A stretch of DNA of 64,000 bases, taken from Saccharopolyspora indica (lineage in GTDB: Bacteria > Actinomycetota > Actinomycetes > Mycobacteriales > Pseudonocardiaceae). Positions 16,947-25,189 of this stretch are shown here, piece after piece. The notes beneath the pieces were generated by a model. It was given only the letters and a program-made list of their open reading frames with translations, did not search any database and was not told the origin of the DNA. The translations under genes were made by a program, and so were the position numbers. The stretch spans positions 1-64,000 of the forward strand of contig NZ_JAQGLB010000001.1 in the NCBI RefSeq assembly GCF_027853965.1, read 5' to 3'. Each line of letters begins with the position of its first letter. The first letter of the stretch is position 1.

Positions 16947-18392
16947 CTACGCCGGCAGGGTCAGGCAAACCCGGCTGCTGCCCTCGTCCGCGATGAAGGA
17001 CCAGCTGGGCGTGTGGGGGCAGCTCTCCGAGGCCTCGCGGACGCTGGTGACCAGGAGGGTGCTGCTGTATCCCTCGGGAAGGTCGCTGCCGTCGCACTCG
17101 ACCGCGTAGTCCTTGCCGTAGTAGAAGGTGTTGTCGCTGTTGAACGTGACCGGGATGCAGTAGCGCGGCACCCAGACCCGGTCCAGGCACAGCGTCGTCG
17201 TACCGGAGCTCCCCGTGTAGCTCCACCAGGTGTAGTCGTCCGATGCGGACTCGCAGTCGTCGGCGCTCATGGTGGTGCTCACGACGAGGAAGACCCCGGC
17301 GCGGTCGTCGTTGCAGGCGACGGGGTCGGGCGGCGTCGTCGCGGACCACTCCCCGTCGGTGTCCACGTAGATCGGCAGGCACGTGTCGGCCTGGACGGCC
17401 TCGAACGCCTCCTCCGTGGGATCGGCCTCCGCGGTGGTCTCCTCCGCCGAGACCGTCTCCTCCTCGCTGGACTCGGATTCGGAGCTGTCGCTGGTGGTCT
17501 CCTCCTCGCTGGAGGTGCTTTCCGCGCTCGTACCGGATCCCGCGTCGCTGGAGGACTCGGACTGGCCGAGGCCGATGATGACCGCGATGAGCACGCCGAC
17601 GGCCAGGACGAGCCCCACCACAGGCGCCATCGAGTACGGCTTCGCCGGGCCGGGTGTCGGTGGTGCGATGTGCTGGACGGGTGGCGGGGGAGGTTCGAGC
17701 AGCTCCAGTGCTCGGGCCGCGGTCGGCCGCTGCGACGGATCTTCGGCGAGCAGTCGCGCGATCAGCGACCTGAGCTCACCGACGTCTCCCGCCGCGCTGC
17801 CGGGACGCACCGGTGGAGTGCCCGTGAGCGCAAAGTGCAGCGTCGCGCCCAGCGAGAAGAGGTCTCCGTGCTGCCCGTGGTCTCGCTCCGGCGCGAGGTA
17901 GTGCTCATCGGCAGGTGCGCCGAAACCGGTGAGCAGGGCCTCGCCGTCGCCGGTCAGCCGCACGGTGGCGGGGGAGAGCGCGCCGTGGACGATCCCGGCT
18001 CCGTGCGCGGCGGCCAGCGCCTCGAGGAGATCACGCGCCACCGGTTCGACGCTCTCGGCCGTCATCGGCCCGTAGGCCGACACGTCTTCGGAGAGCGTGC
18101 GGCCCTCGACCAGCCGGGTCACCGACCAGAGGACGTCCTCCTCGGCGACGACGTCATCGACGAAGACGAGGTTCGGGCAGGCACGCAGCGCGGCGTCCTG
18201 GCGCTGCTCGCGTTCGGTGCGCTCCCGCTCGAACCGCGCGGCGTGCTCGGCCGCTTCCTGCGCCGAGGGCGACCGGGCCCACTCCAGGGACACCTCCGCG
18301 CCGGTGTCCTCGGCGCGCGCCTGCCAGCGGCGTCCGGAGCCGAGCACGAGCCGGTAGCGCCCACCGATGAGCTCACCCGCCTGGTGCGCCAT
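16947..18392 (-). CDS. Membrane pseudokinase with extracellular Cys-rich domain
   Basis: This 481-aa protein has a Ser/Thr-kinase fold in residues 1-235 but lacks its catalytic parts: the ATP-lysine strand reads VSLEWA, HRDxxxxN is replaced by HGALSPAT (136-143), and DFG by GFG (156-158). The APE helix (LAPER, 166-170) and an Arg-containing C-lobe (DPSQRPTAARAL) remain. One membrane helix (about 256-276) leads to a Ser/Glu-rich linker (277-335) and an outer domain with eight cysteines. It is the last gene of the leftward signalling operon and may serve as a sensor or scaffold for the active kinase and phosphatase upstream. Confidence 0.88.
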   Translation of the reverse strand: MAHQAGELIGGRYRLVLGSGRRWQARAEDTGAEVSLEWARSPSAQEAAEHAARFERERTEREQRQDAALRACPNLVFVDDVVAEEDVLWSVTRLVEGRTLSEDVSAYGPMTAESVEPVARDLLEALAAAHGAGIVHGALSPATVRLTGDGEALLTGFGAPADEHYLAPERDHGQHGDLFSLGATLHFALTGTPPVRPGSAAGDVGELRSLIARLLAEDPSQRPTAARALELLEPPPPPVQHIAPPTPGPAKPYSMAPVVGLVLAVGVLIAVIIGLGQSESSSDAGSGTSAESTSSEEETTSDSSESESSEEETVSAEETTAEADPTEEAFEAVQADTCLPIYVDTDGEWSATTPPDPVACNDDRAGVFLVVSTTMSADDCESASDDYTWWSYTGSSGTTTLCLDRVWVPRYCIPVTFNSDNTFYYGKDYAVECDGSDLPEGYSSTLLVTSVREASESCPHTPSWSFIADEGSSRVCLTLPA

Positions 18393-18407
18393 GCTGCCCC
18401 TTCCCGG

Positions 18408-18758
18408 TCAGGCCGACAACGAGCTCACGGCGTCCTGCGTGGCCCGCACCGCGGTGGCGAGGTCGCCGACCTGCGTCACGGCCGAGGAGATCTTGCTCAG
18501 CAGTCCCAAGACCTTCGACTTGTCGGGACTGCCGTCGTTGACCTCCGCGTCGAGGAGCTCGGCGTCGGCCACCACGTCGTCGCCGTCGAGCCGACCGTCC
18601 TCGCTCGCGGTCCGCAGCACCGCGAGCAGCTCGCGCACCTGTTCCCGCAATTCCTGCGAGCTGCCCGCGGAAATGGCCTGCGCCCCTTGGCCGACGGCCA
18701 CCGACTCGGCCTGGAAGCTGCCCTTGCCGCTGACGTTGATCCCGTAGTTGTCGCCCAT
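18408..18758 (-). CDS. Small Gly-motif protein of the phospho-signalling operon, function unknown
   Basis: A 116-aa soluble protein. Its start is a glycine-spaced stretch (MGDNYGINVSGKGSF, then VAVGQGAQAISAG), followed by a Glu/Asp-rich helical region (about 35-116) that could form a coiled-coil bundle. N-termini of this kind occur in small adaptor-like proteins of actinomycete signalling and conflict loci, but I cannot assign a family. It sits between the zinc-ribbon protein (3-nt gap) and the pseudokinase (15-nt gap), so it is clearly part of this operon. Confidence 0.75.
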   Translation of the reverse strand: MGDNYGINVSGKGSFQAESVAVGQGAQAISAGSSQELREQVRELLAVLRTASEDGRLDGDDVVADAELLDAEVNDGSPDKSKVLGLLSKISSAVTQVGDLATAVRATQDAVSSLSA

Positions 18759-18761
18759 CGC

Positions 18762-20312
18762 TCATCCCTGCCTGCTGTTCGGCGTCGCGTTCCGGACGGC
18801 CTGGGCCGTCCTGGCGATGGCGCCCGCGCCCGCGGCCACGCTCATCGCGTTCAGCTTCCCCTGCCCCGTCACGTAAACGCCGTTGTTCAGGATCGTGGTC
18901 TGGCGCTCGCTGAGATCGCTGGTGTCGACGTTGTGGTCGGCCAGGAACTGCTCCAGCGTGTCCATCACCCGGCGCTCGGCGAGCTTGGCGTACATCTCCT
19001 TGTCCAGCTGCTGGAAGTACCGGTGGTAGCGGTTGTCGGCGGCCGCTTCGCGCAGGCTCATCGCCGCCCCGTAGTTGAAGGTCCGCTCCTGCGTGATCTC
19101 GCGCCGCTCGCGCATCGACTTGACGGCCTGCGCCAGCGGTGAACCGAGAATCCCGAAAACGCGCTGCACGCCCTCGAAGACCGCGGGAACGAGCCTGACC
19201 AGGCTCAGCACCGCGATCCGGCCCAGCTGCCTGGGGGTCGGGCTGCGCAGCAGCTGGTCGACCTGCTGGTAGCGCCGCTTCACCGGCGGCAGCAGCGAGT
19301 AGTTGGCCTCGACGAACAGCAGGTCCTTCTGCGGCGAGAGCACGAACCGCAGGAACATCGTCACCACCAGGTCACCGTTCCAGCCGGTCACGCGCACGGT
19401 CAGGTAGGGACGCGCCCGGCACTCGGCGTCCTCGCGCAACCGGGCGAGCAAGGTGTCGTCGACGTGCGAAGCCGGGGCGGCCAGTTCCTCGGGCAGGATC
19501 GCCTGGCGCACCGGCGGTTCGAGCTCGTGCAGCAGGTCGAGGCCGCTGACGAACACCCGGTCCTCGACCAGCACGCCGGGCAGGCCGAGTTGGCGGACCG
19601 AGCCCGCGATGAAGTCGTGCAACTCCTGCACGGTGAACTCGACGACGTCCTCGCCCTCCACGGCCTTGGCCACGTTGAGGGTGAACGACCAGTTGTCGAT
19701 GGTGATCCCGTAACCGGCGAACGGCGCGTAGTCGGCGAAGACCGTGAGGTTTCCCCGGTCCTGGTCGGCGACCTCGGCCAGCCGCGCCGCGGCGCGCCGG
19801 TTGGCCGGTGCGGGCGCGTTCGCCGGGTCGAAGGCGTTGCGCCGAAGCTGCGAGGAGAGGAGCCCGTAGTGGGTCGACATGGCTTCGACGAACATGACCG
19901 CCCACCCGGCGAAGAGCACCAGCGGGAACCACTCCGGCTCCTCGCCGAAGAGGATCCCGAGGCCGATCAGCGCGAGGAGCACGATCAGCACGTCGCGGAT
20001 CCGCTGCCTCCGCCGGGCGGCCAGCCCGTACTTGAGCACCGTGGCGAGGTCGACGCCGGGGGAGGACACCACCGCCCGGTACTCCTCACCGAGGATGTTC
20101 TCGAGGGCCTTGTCGTTGAGCCCCGCATCCAGCTGCAGCGCGGCGCAGAGGTAGCGCGTCGCATCCGTCCCGGGTGCGGCGGCCGGTGCCGTCCCGGGCC
20201 CGGCGGCCGTCGGCTGGGCGCCGCCGGAGAGGTCGATGACCCGCTTGTGGCCGCAGTGCGCGCACAGCAGGAAGTTGGCGTCGTTGTCGCCGCCGCAGCG
20301 ATGGCACTTCAC
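18762..20312 (-). CDS. Zinc-ribbon membrane protein of unknown function
   Basis: The 516-aa product starts with a zinc ribbon: Cys pairs C3xxC6 and C17xxC20, as in eukaryote-like and bacterial signalling proteins. An Ala/Gly/Pro linker follows, then two close membrane helices around residues 112-150 and a long soluble beta-rich part containing FADYAPFAGYGI. The C-terminal 120 residues are mostly helical and Ala-rich. I do not recognise the main domain. Zinc ribbons recur in TerY-P-type loci, and its overlap with the small membrane gene upstream ties it to that system. Confidence 0.8.
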   Translation of the reverse strand: MKCHRCGGDNDANFLLCAHCGHKRVIDLSGGAQPTAAGPGTAPAAAPGTDATRYLCAALQLDAGLNDKALENILGEEYRAVVSSPGVDLATVLKYGLAARRRQRIRDVLIVLLALIGLGILFGEEPEWFPLVLFAGWAVMFVEAMSTHYGLLSSQLRRNAFDPANAPAPANRRAAARLAEVADQDRGNLTVFADYAPFAGYGITIDNWSFTLNVAKAVEGEDVVEFTVQELHDFIAGSVRQLGLPGVLVEDRVFVSGLDLLHELEPPVRQAILPEELAAPASHVDDTLLARLREDAECRARPYLTVRVTGWNGDLVVTMFLRFVLSPQKDLLFVEANYSLLPPVKRRYQQVDQLLRSPTPRQLGRIAVLSLVRLVPAVFEGVQRVFGILGSPLAQAVKSMRERREITQERTFNYGAAMSLREAAADNRYHRYFQQLDKEMYAKLAERRVMDTLEQFLADHNVDTSDLSERQTTILNNGVYVTGQGKLNAMSVAAGAGAIARTAQAVRNATPNSRQG

Positions 20313-20485
20313 CTGGGCACCTCCGTGTCGGGGACTTGCGGCGCGTGCTGCTGCACGTCGCGGCCGGGCGGTGGTTCCTCGGTGGCGGGCAGCCGCGCGG
20401 CGATCGACACGACGGCCGCGGCGGCCACGCAGAGCGATGCCGCGCCGAGCAGCACGGCGGAGCGGTCCCAGCTGGTCATCGGCAT
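20309..20485 (-). CDS. Single-pass small membrane protein
   Basis: A 58-aa protein with one hydrophobic segment (about residues 10-31, AVLLGAASLCVAAAAVVSIA) and a charged, Pro-rich tail. The ATG at 485 of the 20-kb stretch shares a base with the vWA stop codon (TGATG), and its stop overlaps the ATG of the zinc-ribbon gene, so it fits the operon exactly. It may anchor the vWA or zinc-ribbon protein at the membrane. Only size, hydrophobicity and context support it. Confidence 0.65.
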   Translation of the reverse strand: MPMTSWDRSAVLLGAASLCVAAAAVVSIAARLPATEEPPPGRDVQQHAPQVPDTEVPR

Positions 20486-21156
20486 CAGTCCATGTACTCG
20501 ACGGGAATGGACCGGTATCCCTCGGCCACCACCGGGATCTGCATCTCCTCGCTGCGCGAGGAGGCCACCAGCGAGTTCAGCAGGCTGTTGATCGCCTGGC
20601 CGAGGGCTTCGTCGTTGCGCGTGCCCGGCTCGGCGTAGAAGGCGGCCTTGGTGGCGACCTTGCTCAGCACCTCGCTCTGCACCGAGCCGAACCCGTAGGT
20701 GATCACGTGCGGATGCCGCTTCCAGCCGGGGTCCACGAGCTCGCGGAAGGCGGCCTCCCAGCCCGGTTCGGTGGGCTGGCCGTCGGTGAGGAAGAACATC
20801 GCGGGCCGCAGCACCGCCTTGCCCTGCGCGTTGAGCGCGGGGACGTCCACCTCGATCCGCTCCCGCACCAGGTCGAACGCCGCGCGGTAGTCGGTCTTGC
20901 CGTTGCACACCACGTCGGGCATGACCGGGATCCGCTCCATGTCGGTCATCTCGATCACGACCTGAGCCGACGTGGAGAACGCGATGATCGACATCAGCGC
21001 GAACTCGGACACCCGGGGGCTGCCCGCCAGCTTCCGGTGCAGCTGCGCGAGCGTCTGGTTCAGGGTGTCCTGGTACGGGGTCATCGAGTAGGAGGCGTCG
21101 ACCACGACGTAGGTCGGCAGGCACTTCTGCTTCATCGTGCGGGGGCCATCGGCCAT
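20485..21156 (-). CDS. TerY-like von Willebrand factor A domain protein
   Basis: A 223-aa protein that is essentially one vWA domain. The metal-ion-dependent adhesion site is complete: DxSxS as DASYS (D20, S22, S24), T88 in NGKTDY and D125 in FLTDGQPTE. It has no signal peptide. Cytoplasmic vWA proteins of this type (TerY) form a functional triad with a PP2C phosphatase and a Ser/Thr kinase in tellurite/stress-linked systems, and both partners are encoded directly upstream here. It is a likely phosphorylation-responsive hub. Confidence 0.88.
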   Translation of the reverse strand: MADGPRTMKQKCLPTYVVVDASYSMTPYQDTLNQTLAQLHRKLAGSPRVSEFALMSIIAFSTSAQVVIEMTDMERIPVMPDVVCNGKTDYRAAFDLVRERIEVDVPALNAQGKAVLRPAMFFLTDGQPTEPGWEAAFRELVDPGWKRHPHVITYGFGSVQSEVLSKVATKAAFYAEPGTRNDEALGQAINSLLNSLVASSRSEEMQIPVVAEGYRSIPVEYMD

Positions 21157-21168
21157 GGACGTCTCCTC

Positions 21169-22248
21169 CTACGCGTTGTTCGCGATGATCACGACCAGGA
21201 GCACCAGCACCACCACGCCGAAGAAGATCCCGATGAGCGCGGTTTCCCGCTGGGGTGTGCCGCTGCTCGGGCTCGACGTCGTGGCGGGGGTCTTCCAGTC
21301 GACGTTCGTTCCAGGGGCAGCGCTCGCGACGGTGACCGGGGGCGCCGGCGCGGGCCGGTCCGGGATCTGGCTCCGCGCTGGAGGAGCGCCGAAGCGGGCG
21401 TAGAGACCGCCTGCGAGGACGGTGCCGAGCTCGGCCAGCGAGGGCCGCCGCGCGCGATCCTCGCTGAGCAGCATGTCGAGCAGGACCTCCCGCAGCCCGC
21501 GGTTGCCCAGACCGTCCGACTCGGCCAGATCGTTGAGCGCGACGGTCAGATCCCGTTGCCCGGTGAGGCAGCGGGTGACGAGCAGCGCGACGCGGAACCG
21601 GTCGGTGCAGGCGTCGGCGTCCTCCGGCCGCGGGGTGAGCGGGTCGTCCCAGTTGGGCTGGGCGATGTTCGGGACCGAGCCGGTGCCGCAGCCGTCGATG
21701 TCGATCACGAACACCGATGCGTCGGCGTGGCACCAGAAGGCGTTGGAGTAGGACCAGTCGGAGTAGACGAGCTCGTGGCGCTCCAGCACCTCGGCCACGC
21801 GCACCAGGTTCCGGCAGACCCGGAGCCGGTCCGCTCTGCTCGGCGTCCGGAGGCCGTGCCGCGCGAACGACTCGGCGGTCCTGGCCAGCGTGTCGATCTC
21901 GCGGAAGTCCTGGTCGCCGTCCTGGCGGAATCTGTCCGGGGCGGCCGGGATCACGCAACCGCGCACGAGGTCGTCGCCGTCGGTGATGCGGGCCACCGGC
22001 CACGACGTGCTGGTGCTCAGCGTCGCGGAGTCCTCGGCGCCGATGGTTCCGGGCAGCGCGATCAGCTCGTCGAGCCGGGTCGCCTCGCTGCGGTCGCCGG
22101 GAGTTCGGTAGAGCTTGGCCAGCCAGCCGGGGTGGTCGCCGATGGGGTGGATTCCCGTGCTCTGGCCCGCTCCGTCGCTGATCGTCCGCTGCAGCGGTGC
22201 CAGCTCGTCGAGGCCCACCACGGTGGACAGCGGCCAGGAGCTCGTCAT
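21169..22248 (-). CDS. Atypical Ser/Thr-kinase-like protein with C-terminal membrane anchor
   Basis: The 359-aa protein retains kinase catalytic residues in diverged form: a likely ATP lysine K45 (WLAKLYR), the catalytic loop YSDWSYSNAFW (D164, N169) and a DFG-like VIDIDGCG (D183 or D185). A Pro-rich linker leads to one C-terminal membrane helix (about 335-356). The kinase core therefore faces the cytoplasm. It lies between the PP2C and vWA genes, and the pattern matches the kinase of the TerY-P triad. Its ATG overlaps the PP2C stop codon. Confidence 0.85.
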   Translation of the reverse strand: MTSSWPLSTVVGLDELAPLQRTISDGAGQSTGIHPIGDHPGWLAKLYRTPGDRSEATRLDELIALPGTIGAEDSATLSTSTSWPVARITDGDDLVRGCVIPAAPDRFRQDGDQDFREIDTLARTAESFARHGLRTPSRADRLRVCRNLVRVAEVLERHELVYSDWSYSNAFWCHADASVFVIDIDGCGTGSVPNIAQPNWDDPLTPRPEDADACTDRFRVALLVTRCLTGQRDLTVALNDLAESDGLGNRGLREVLLDMLLSEDRARRPSLAELGTVLAGGLYARFGAPPARSQIPDRPAPAPPVTVASAAPGTNVDWKTPATTSSPSSGTPQRETALIGIFFGVVVLVLLVVIIANNA

Positions 22249-23384
22249 CGCGCCTCCCGGATGCCCACCCAGACCGCCACCGCGGTGCGGTCGTCGATGA
22301 ACCGCTCCGCGTCGTAGCCGACGTCGTCGGCGAACGCGGTCGCCGGCGGCGGAGCGGCCCACCTCCTCGCGAAGTGCTCGTTCGCCTCGCCGAGCGTGGC
22401 CAGCGCGTCGCCGACACCGTCGGTCATCAGGCCCACCACGTCGCCGTTGCGCAGCCGGATCCTCCTGCTGGTGACCGTCATCGGGTCGTCCGGCAGGACG
22501 TGCGCCACCGCGTTGGACTCCACGCCGTCGGTGGTGCGCTTGTCGTCGCCCGCAGCGAAGGACCACGCGCCGTCCCGGAGCGTCCACACCGAGGAGTCAC
22601 CGACCCACGCGACCCACATCTCCCGCTCACCGGGTGCCGGTCGAGCCGGGATCACGGCGATCACCAGGGCGGCGCAGATGTCGGAGCCGCGCAGGTTCCG
22701 GGACGCGGCGGTGTCCGCCATCTGCGCGGCCACCCCGCTGAAGATCTCCGTCGCGGCCAGGGCTTCAGGACCCGGCGCGGTGTTCAGCCGCTCGCGCAGG
22801 ATCGTGATGGCCGTGCTGACCGCCACGGTCGCGCCCAGCTCCGCGGACCGGCTGCTGGACACCCCGTCGGCGACCGCGGCGATGAGGTACCGGCCGTCGT
22901 CGTCCCGGCCGAGCCGGTAGGCGTCCTGGCGGGGCACCACGGGCTCTTCGCAGCGGTGCCCCGGGCCGACGACGGAGGCCGCGCGCACCGCGAGGTCGCC
23001 GAGCTGGGCCTCGTCCGCGGCGATCCCGGGGTACACCGCGTGCGCGGGCAGCAACCACGGCAGTGCCTGGGCCTTCGAACCCCTGCCGAACCTCGGCGGC
23101 CCCGGCTCGCCGGGGAACCGCGCCGGTGGCGGCTCGCGCACCGGGACGGGCGGTGCCGGGGGAATCCGCTCGGGCACCACGATCTCCCGGGCCTTCGCCG
23201 GACTGCCCCGCAGGGCCAGCCCGCCCATGACCGCCCCGGCCAGGGCCAGCACGGCGACGACCAGCCGGGAGAGCCACTGCTCCGGGAGGAAGTACAGTTC
23301 CAGGAAGGCCGCACCGATCACCAGCACCGCCGACCAGGTGCGAGACCTTCTGATGGCTCGGCCCATTCTCGCCCCAGCCCGCAT
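22245..23384 (-). CDS. Membrane-anchored PP2C-family protein phosphatase
   Basis: A 379-aa protein with two N-terminal membrane helices (about 17-33 and 40-58), a Pro-rich linker and a PP2C domain from about residue 140. Metal-binding motifs are intact: D154, ADGVSSSRS (D173), VGDSSVW (D263), TDGVGD (D322) and DDRT (D364, D365). It should dephosphorylate Ser/Thr on the kinase and partners of this operon. The ATG at 23384 is the first with a GTGGGG ribosome site, with 23366 as an alternative. It is the first gene of the seven-gene leftward operon. Confidence 0.88.
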   Translation of the reverse strand: MRAGARMGRAIRRSRTWSAVLVIGAAFLELYFLPEQWLSRLVVAVLALAGAVMGGLALRGSPAKAREIVVPERIPPAPPVPVREPPPARFPGEPGPPRFGRGSKAQALPWLLPAHAVYPGIAADEAQLGDLAVRAASVVGPGHRCEEPVVPRQDAYRLGRDDDGRYLIAAVADGVSSSRSAELGATVAVSTAITILRERLNTAPGPEALAATEIFSGVAAQMADTAASRNLRGSDICAALVIAVIPARPAPGEREMWVAWVGDSSVWTLRDGAWSFAAGDDKRTTDGVESNAVAHVLPDDPMTVTSRRIRLRNGDVVGLMTDGVGDALATLGEANEHFARRWAAPPPATAFADDVGYDAERFIDDRTAVAVWVGIREAR

Positions 23385-23782
23385 CGTGAACCCCACGAGA
23401 TGAAGATCACATGGTAGTGGACGATCGGCGGCGGTCGGCCACGTCTTCCCCGATGTTCCTTCATTCGGCCCAACCGGTTCGGCTCCGGCGCACCGAGTTC
23501 CGGCGCCGGGACGTGTCCACTGTGGGGAGCGGGTGACGAGGACGTCTTCTGCGATGTGATGGATCGAGGTGCGGCTGCGGGGGCAGACCGGTTGGTCCGT
23601 TCGGGCAGACCGGTTGGGCCGCCGCGTGCTGCCCGTTCGCTCTGCGGATCGGGCGGAGCAGGGGAAACGGTGGCGCACCGGCTGCCGGATCGTGCTCGAG
23701 ATCGACCGCGTCGCCCCGATACTCGGCGAGGAGCACACCCTTCCCGCCGGATGCGTCCGGTCGACGACGAAAGGTGCGGACC
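23385..23782. promoter_or_regulatory. Divergent intergenic region with repeated ACCGGTTGG sites
   Basis: These 398 bp separate the PP2C operon from the MFS gene. A 15-bp direct repeat GGGCAGACCGGTTGG occurs at 23581-23595 and 23603-23617, two helical turns apart (22 bp). A reverse-orientation partial copy (CCCAACCGG) lies near 23469. This arrangement suggests binding of a dimeric regulator. No credible gene lies here. The MFS ribosome site (AAAGG) is at its right end. Confidence 0.5.
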
Positions 23783-25189
23783 GTGACATCCTTCCCCTCG
23801 CGGAGCGAGGCGCCGAACGAGGCTCCTGGCGTCGGCGACCGCCTCGAACGGCTGCCCTTCACGGGCTACCAGAAGAAGCTGGTCCGGGTCCTCGCGCTGT
23901 GCTACCTGGTGGACGCCGTCGACCTCAGCATGCAGTCGTTCCTGCTCGCGCCGGTGAGCCAGGACCTGGGGCTGACCGGGGCGCAGGCAGGTCTCGTGGC
24001 CAGTTCGGTGTTCGTGGGCATGGCGATCGGGGCCACCGCGGCGGGCGCGATCGCCGACCGGATCGGTCGGCGGACGGTGCTGGTCAGCAGCATGTTCGTC
24101 TGGGGCGTTGCGAGCCTGCTGACGGCTTTCGCCTGGGACCTGGAGTCCTTCGCGGTGCTGCGGCTGATCACCGGCATCGGGCTGGGCGCCGAGCTGCCGG
24201 TGGCCTTCACGCTGCTCGCCGAGTTCGTCCCGGCGGCGCGCCGGGCCCGCGCGAACAGCCAGCTGGTCGTCCTCGGCGCGTTCGGGGTGGTGGTGTCGAA
24301 CTTCATCGCGTGGGGCGTGGTGTCGGTGGCCGGGCCGAGCCTGGGGTGGCGGCTCATGTTCGGCGTCATGTTCGCCGTCGCCGGGCTGGCCCTCTACGTG
24401 CGCCGGAGCTTCCCGGAATCGCCGCGCTGGTACGAAAGCCGCGGCGAGCACGCGCAGGCCGATGCCGTCATGAGCCGGTTCGAGCAGCAGGTCGAAGCCG
24501 CGCACGGGGCGCCGCTGCCCGTCCCCGAACCTCGTGTCGCCGAAAGGCAGGCCCTACCCGCCCAGCCGGGGTTGGGAGCGCTGTTCGCGCGGGAGAACCT
24601 GCGCCGCACCGCATTCGGGTGGGCCATGTGGCTGATGGTGATGTTCCCGTTCTTCGGCATCAGCACCTGGGTGGGCAAGCTGCTGGTGGACCGCGGGATG
24701 AGCGTCGCGAGCTCGATCGCGGCCGGTGCGCTGATGGGCCTGGCCGCGCTGCCGTCGATCTACCTGGCGGGCCGCCTCATGGACCGAATCGGGCGCAAGC
24801 TCACGCTCGCCGCCGCGCTGGTCCTGGTGACGGTCGGCGCGCTCGCTTACGGCTACGCCACCGGTTTCTGGGTGGTCGTCGGCTTCGGCGCGGTGATGCA
24901 GATGGGTCTGCAGAGCATCGCGACGGCGCTGAACACCTACACGCCCGAGCTCTTCCCGACCCAGGTCCGCGCGACCGGCGTCGGCACCGCGCAGACGCTG
25001 GGCCGGGCCGCGGCGGTCGTGGCGCCCATCTCGGTGCCGCTGATCGTCGGACTGTGGGGCTACACGGGCACTTTCGTGACCTTCGCCGGGCTGTTCGCGA
25101 TCGCCGCGGTGATCGTCCTGGTCTTCGGCCCGGAGAGCAGAGCCCGCTCGCTGGAAGAACTCACTCAGCCGATCGACGAGCGACGCTGA
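23783..25189 (+). CDS. MFS transporter of the aromatic acid/sugar symporter type
   Basis: A 468-aa permease with 12 predicted membrane segments. The MFS loop motif between segments 2 and 3 is GAIADRIGRRTVL, and its second-half counterpart is LMDRIGRKLTL. The SFPESPRWY and ELFPTQVRATG segments are typical of the sugar/aromatic-acid:H+ symporter branch. The GTG at 23783 is preferred over 23774 because it sits about 9 nt after AAAGG. It converges on the response-regulator gene with a 29-nt tail overlap. Substrate unknown. Confidence 0.88.
   Translation: MTSFPSRSEAPNEAPGVGDRLERLPFTGYQKKLVRVLALCYLVDAVDLSMQSFLLAPVSQDLGLTGAQAGLVASSVFVGMAIGATAAGAIADRIGRRTVLVSSMFVWGVASLLTAFAWDLESFAVLRLITGIGLGAELPVAFTLLAEFVPAARRARANSQLVVLGAFGVVVSNFIAWGVVSVAGPSLGWRLMFGVMFAVAGLALYVRRSFPESPRWYESRGEHAQADAVMSRFEQQVEAAHGAPLPVPEPRVAERQALPAQPGLGALFARENLRRTAFGWAMWLMVMFPFFGISTWVGKLLVDRGMSVASSIAAGALMGLAALPSIYLAGRLMDRIGRKLTLAAALVLVTVGALAYGYATGFWVVVGFGAVMQMGLQSIATALNTYTPELFPTQVRATGVGTAQTLGRAAAVVAPISVPLIVGLWGYTGTFVTFAGLFAIAAVIVLVFGPESRARSLEELTQPIDERR

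Noticed and set aside
16947-18392. Active Ser/Thr kinase of PknB type
   Set aside because: HRD, DFG and the ATP-lysine are all replaced, so it is called a pseudokinase.
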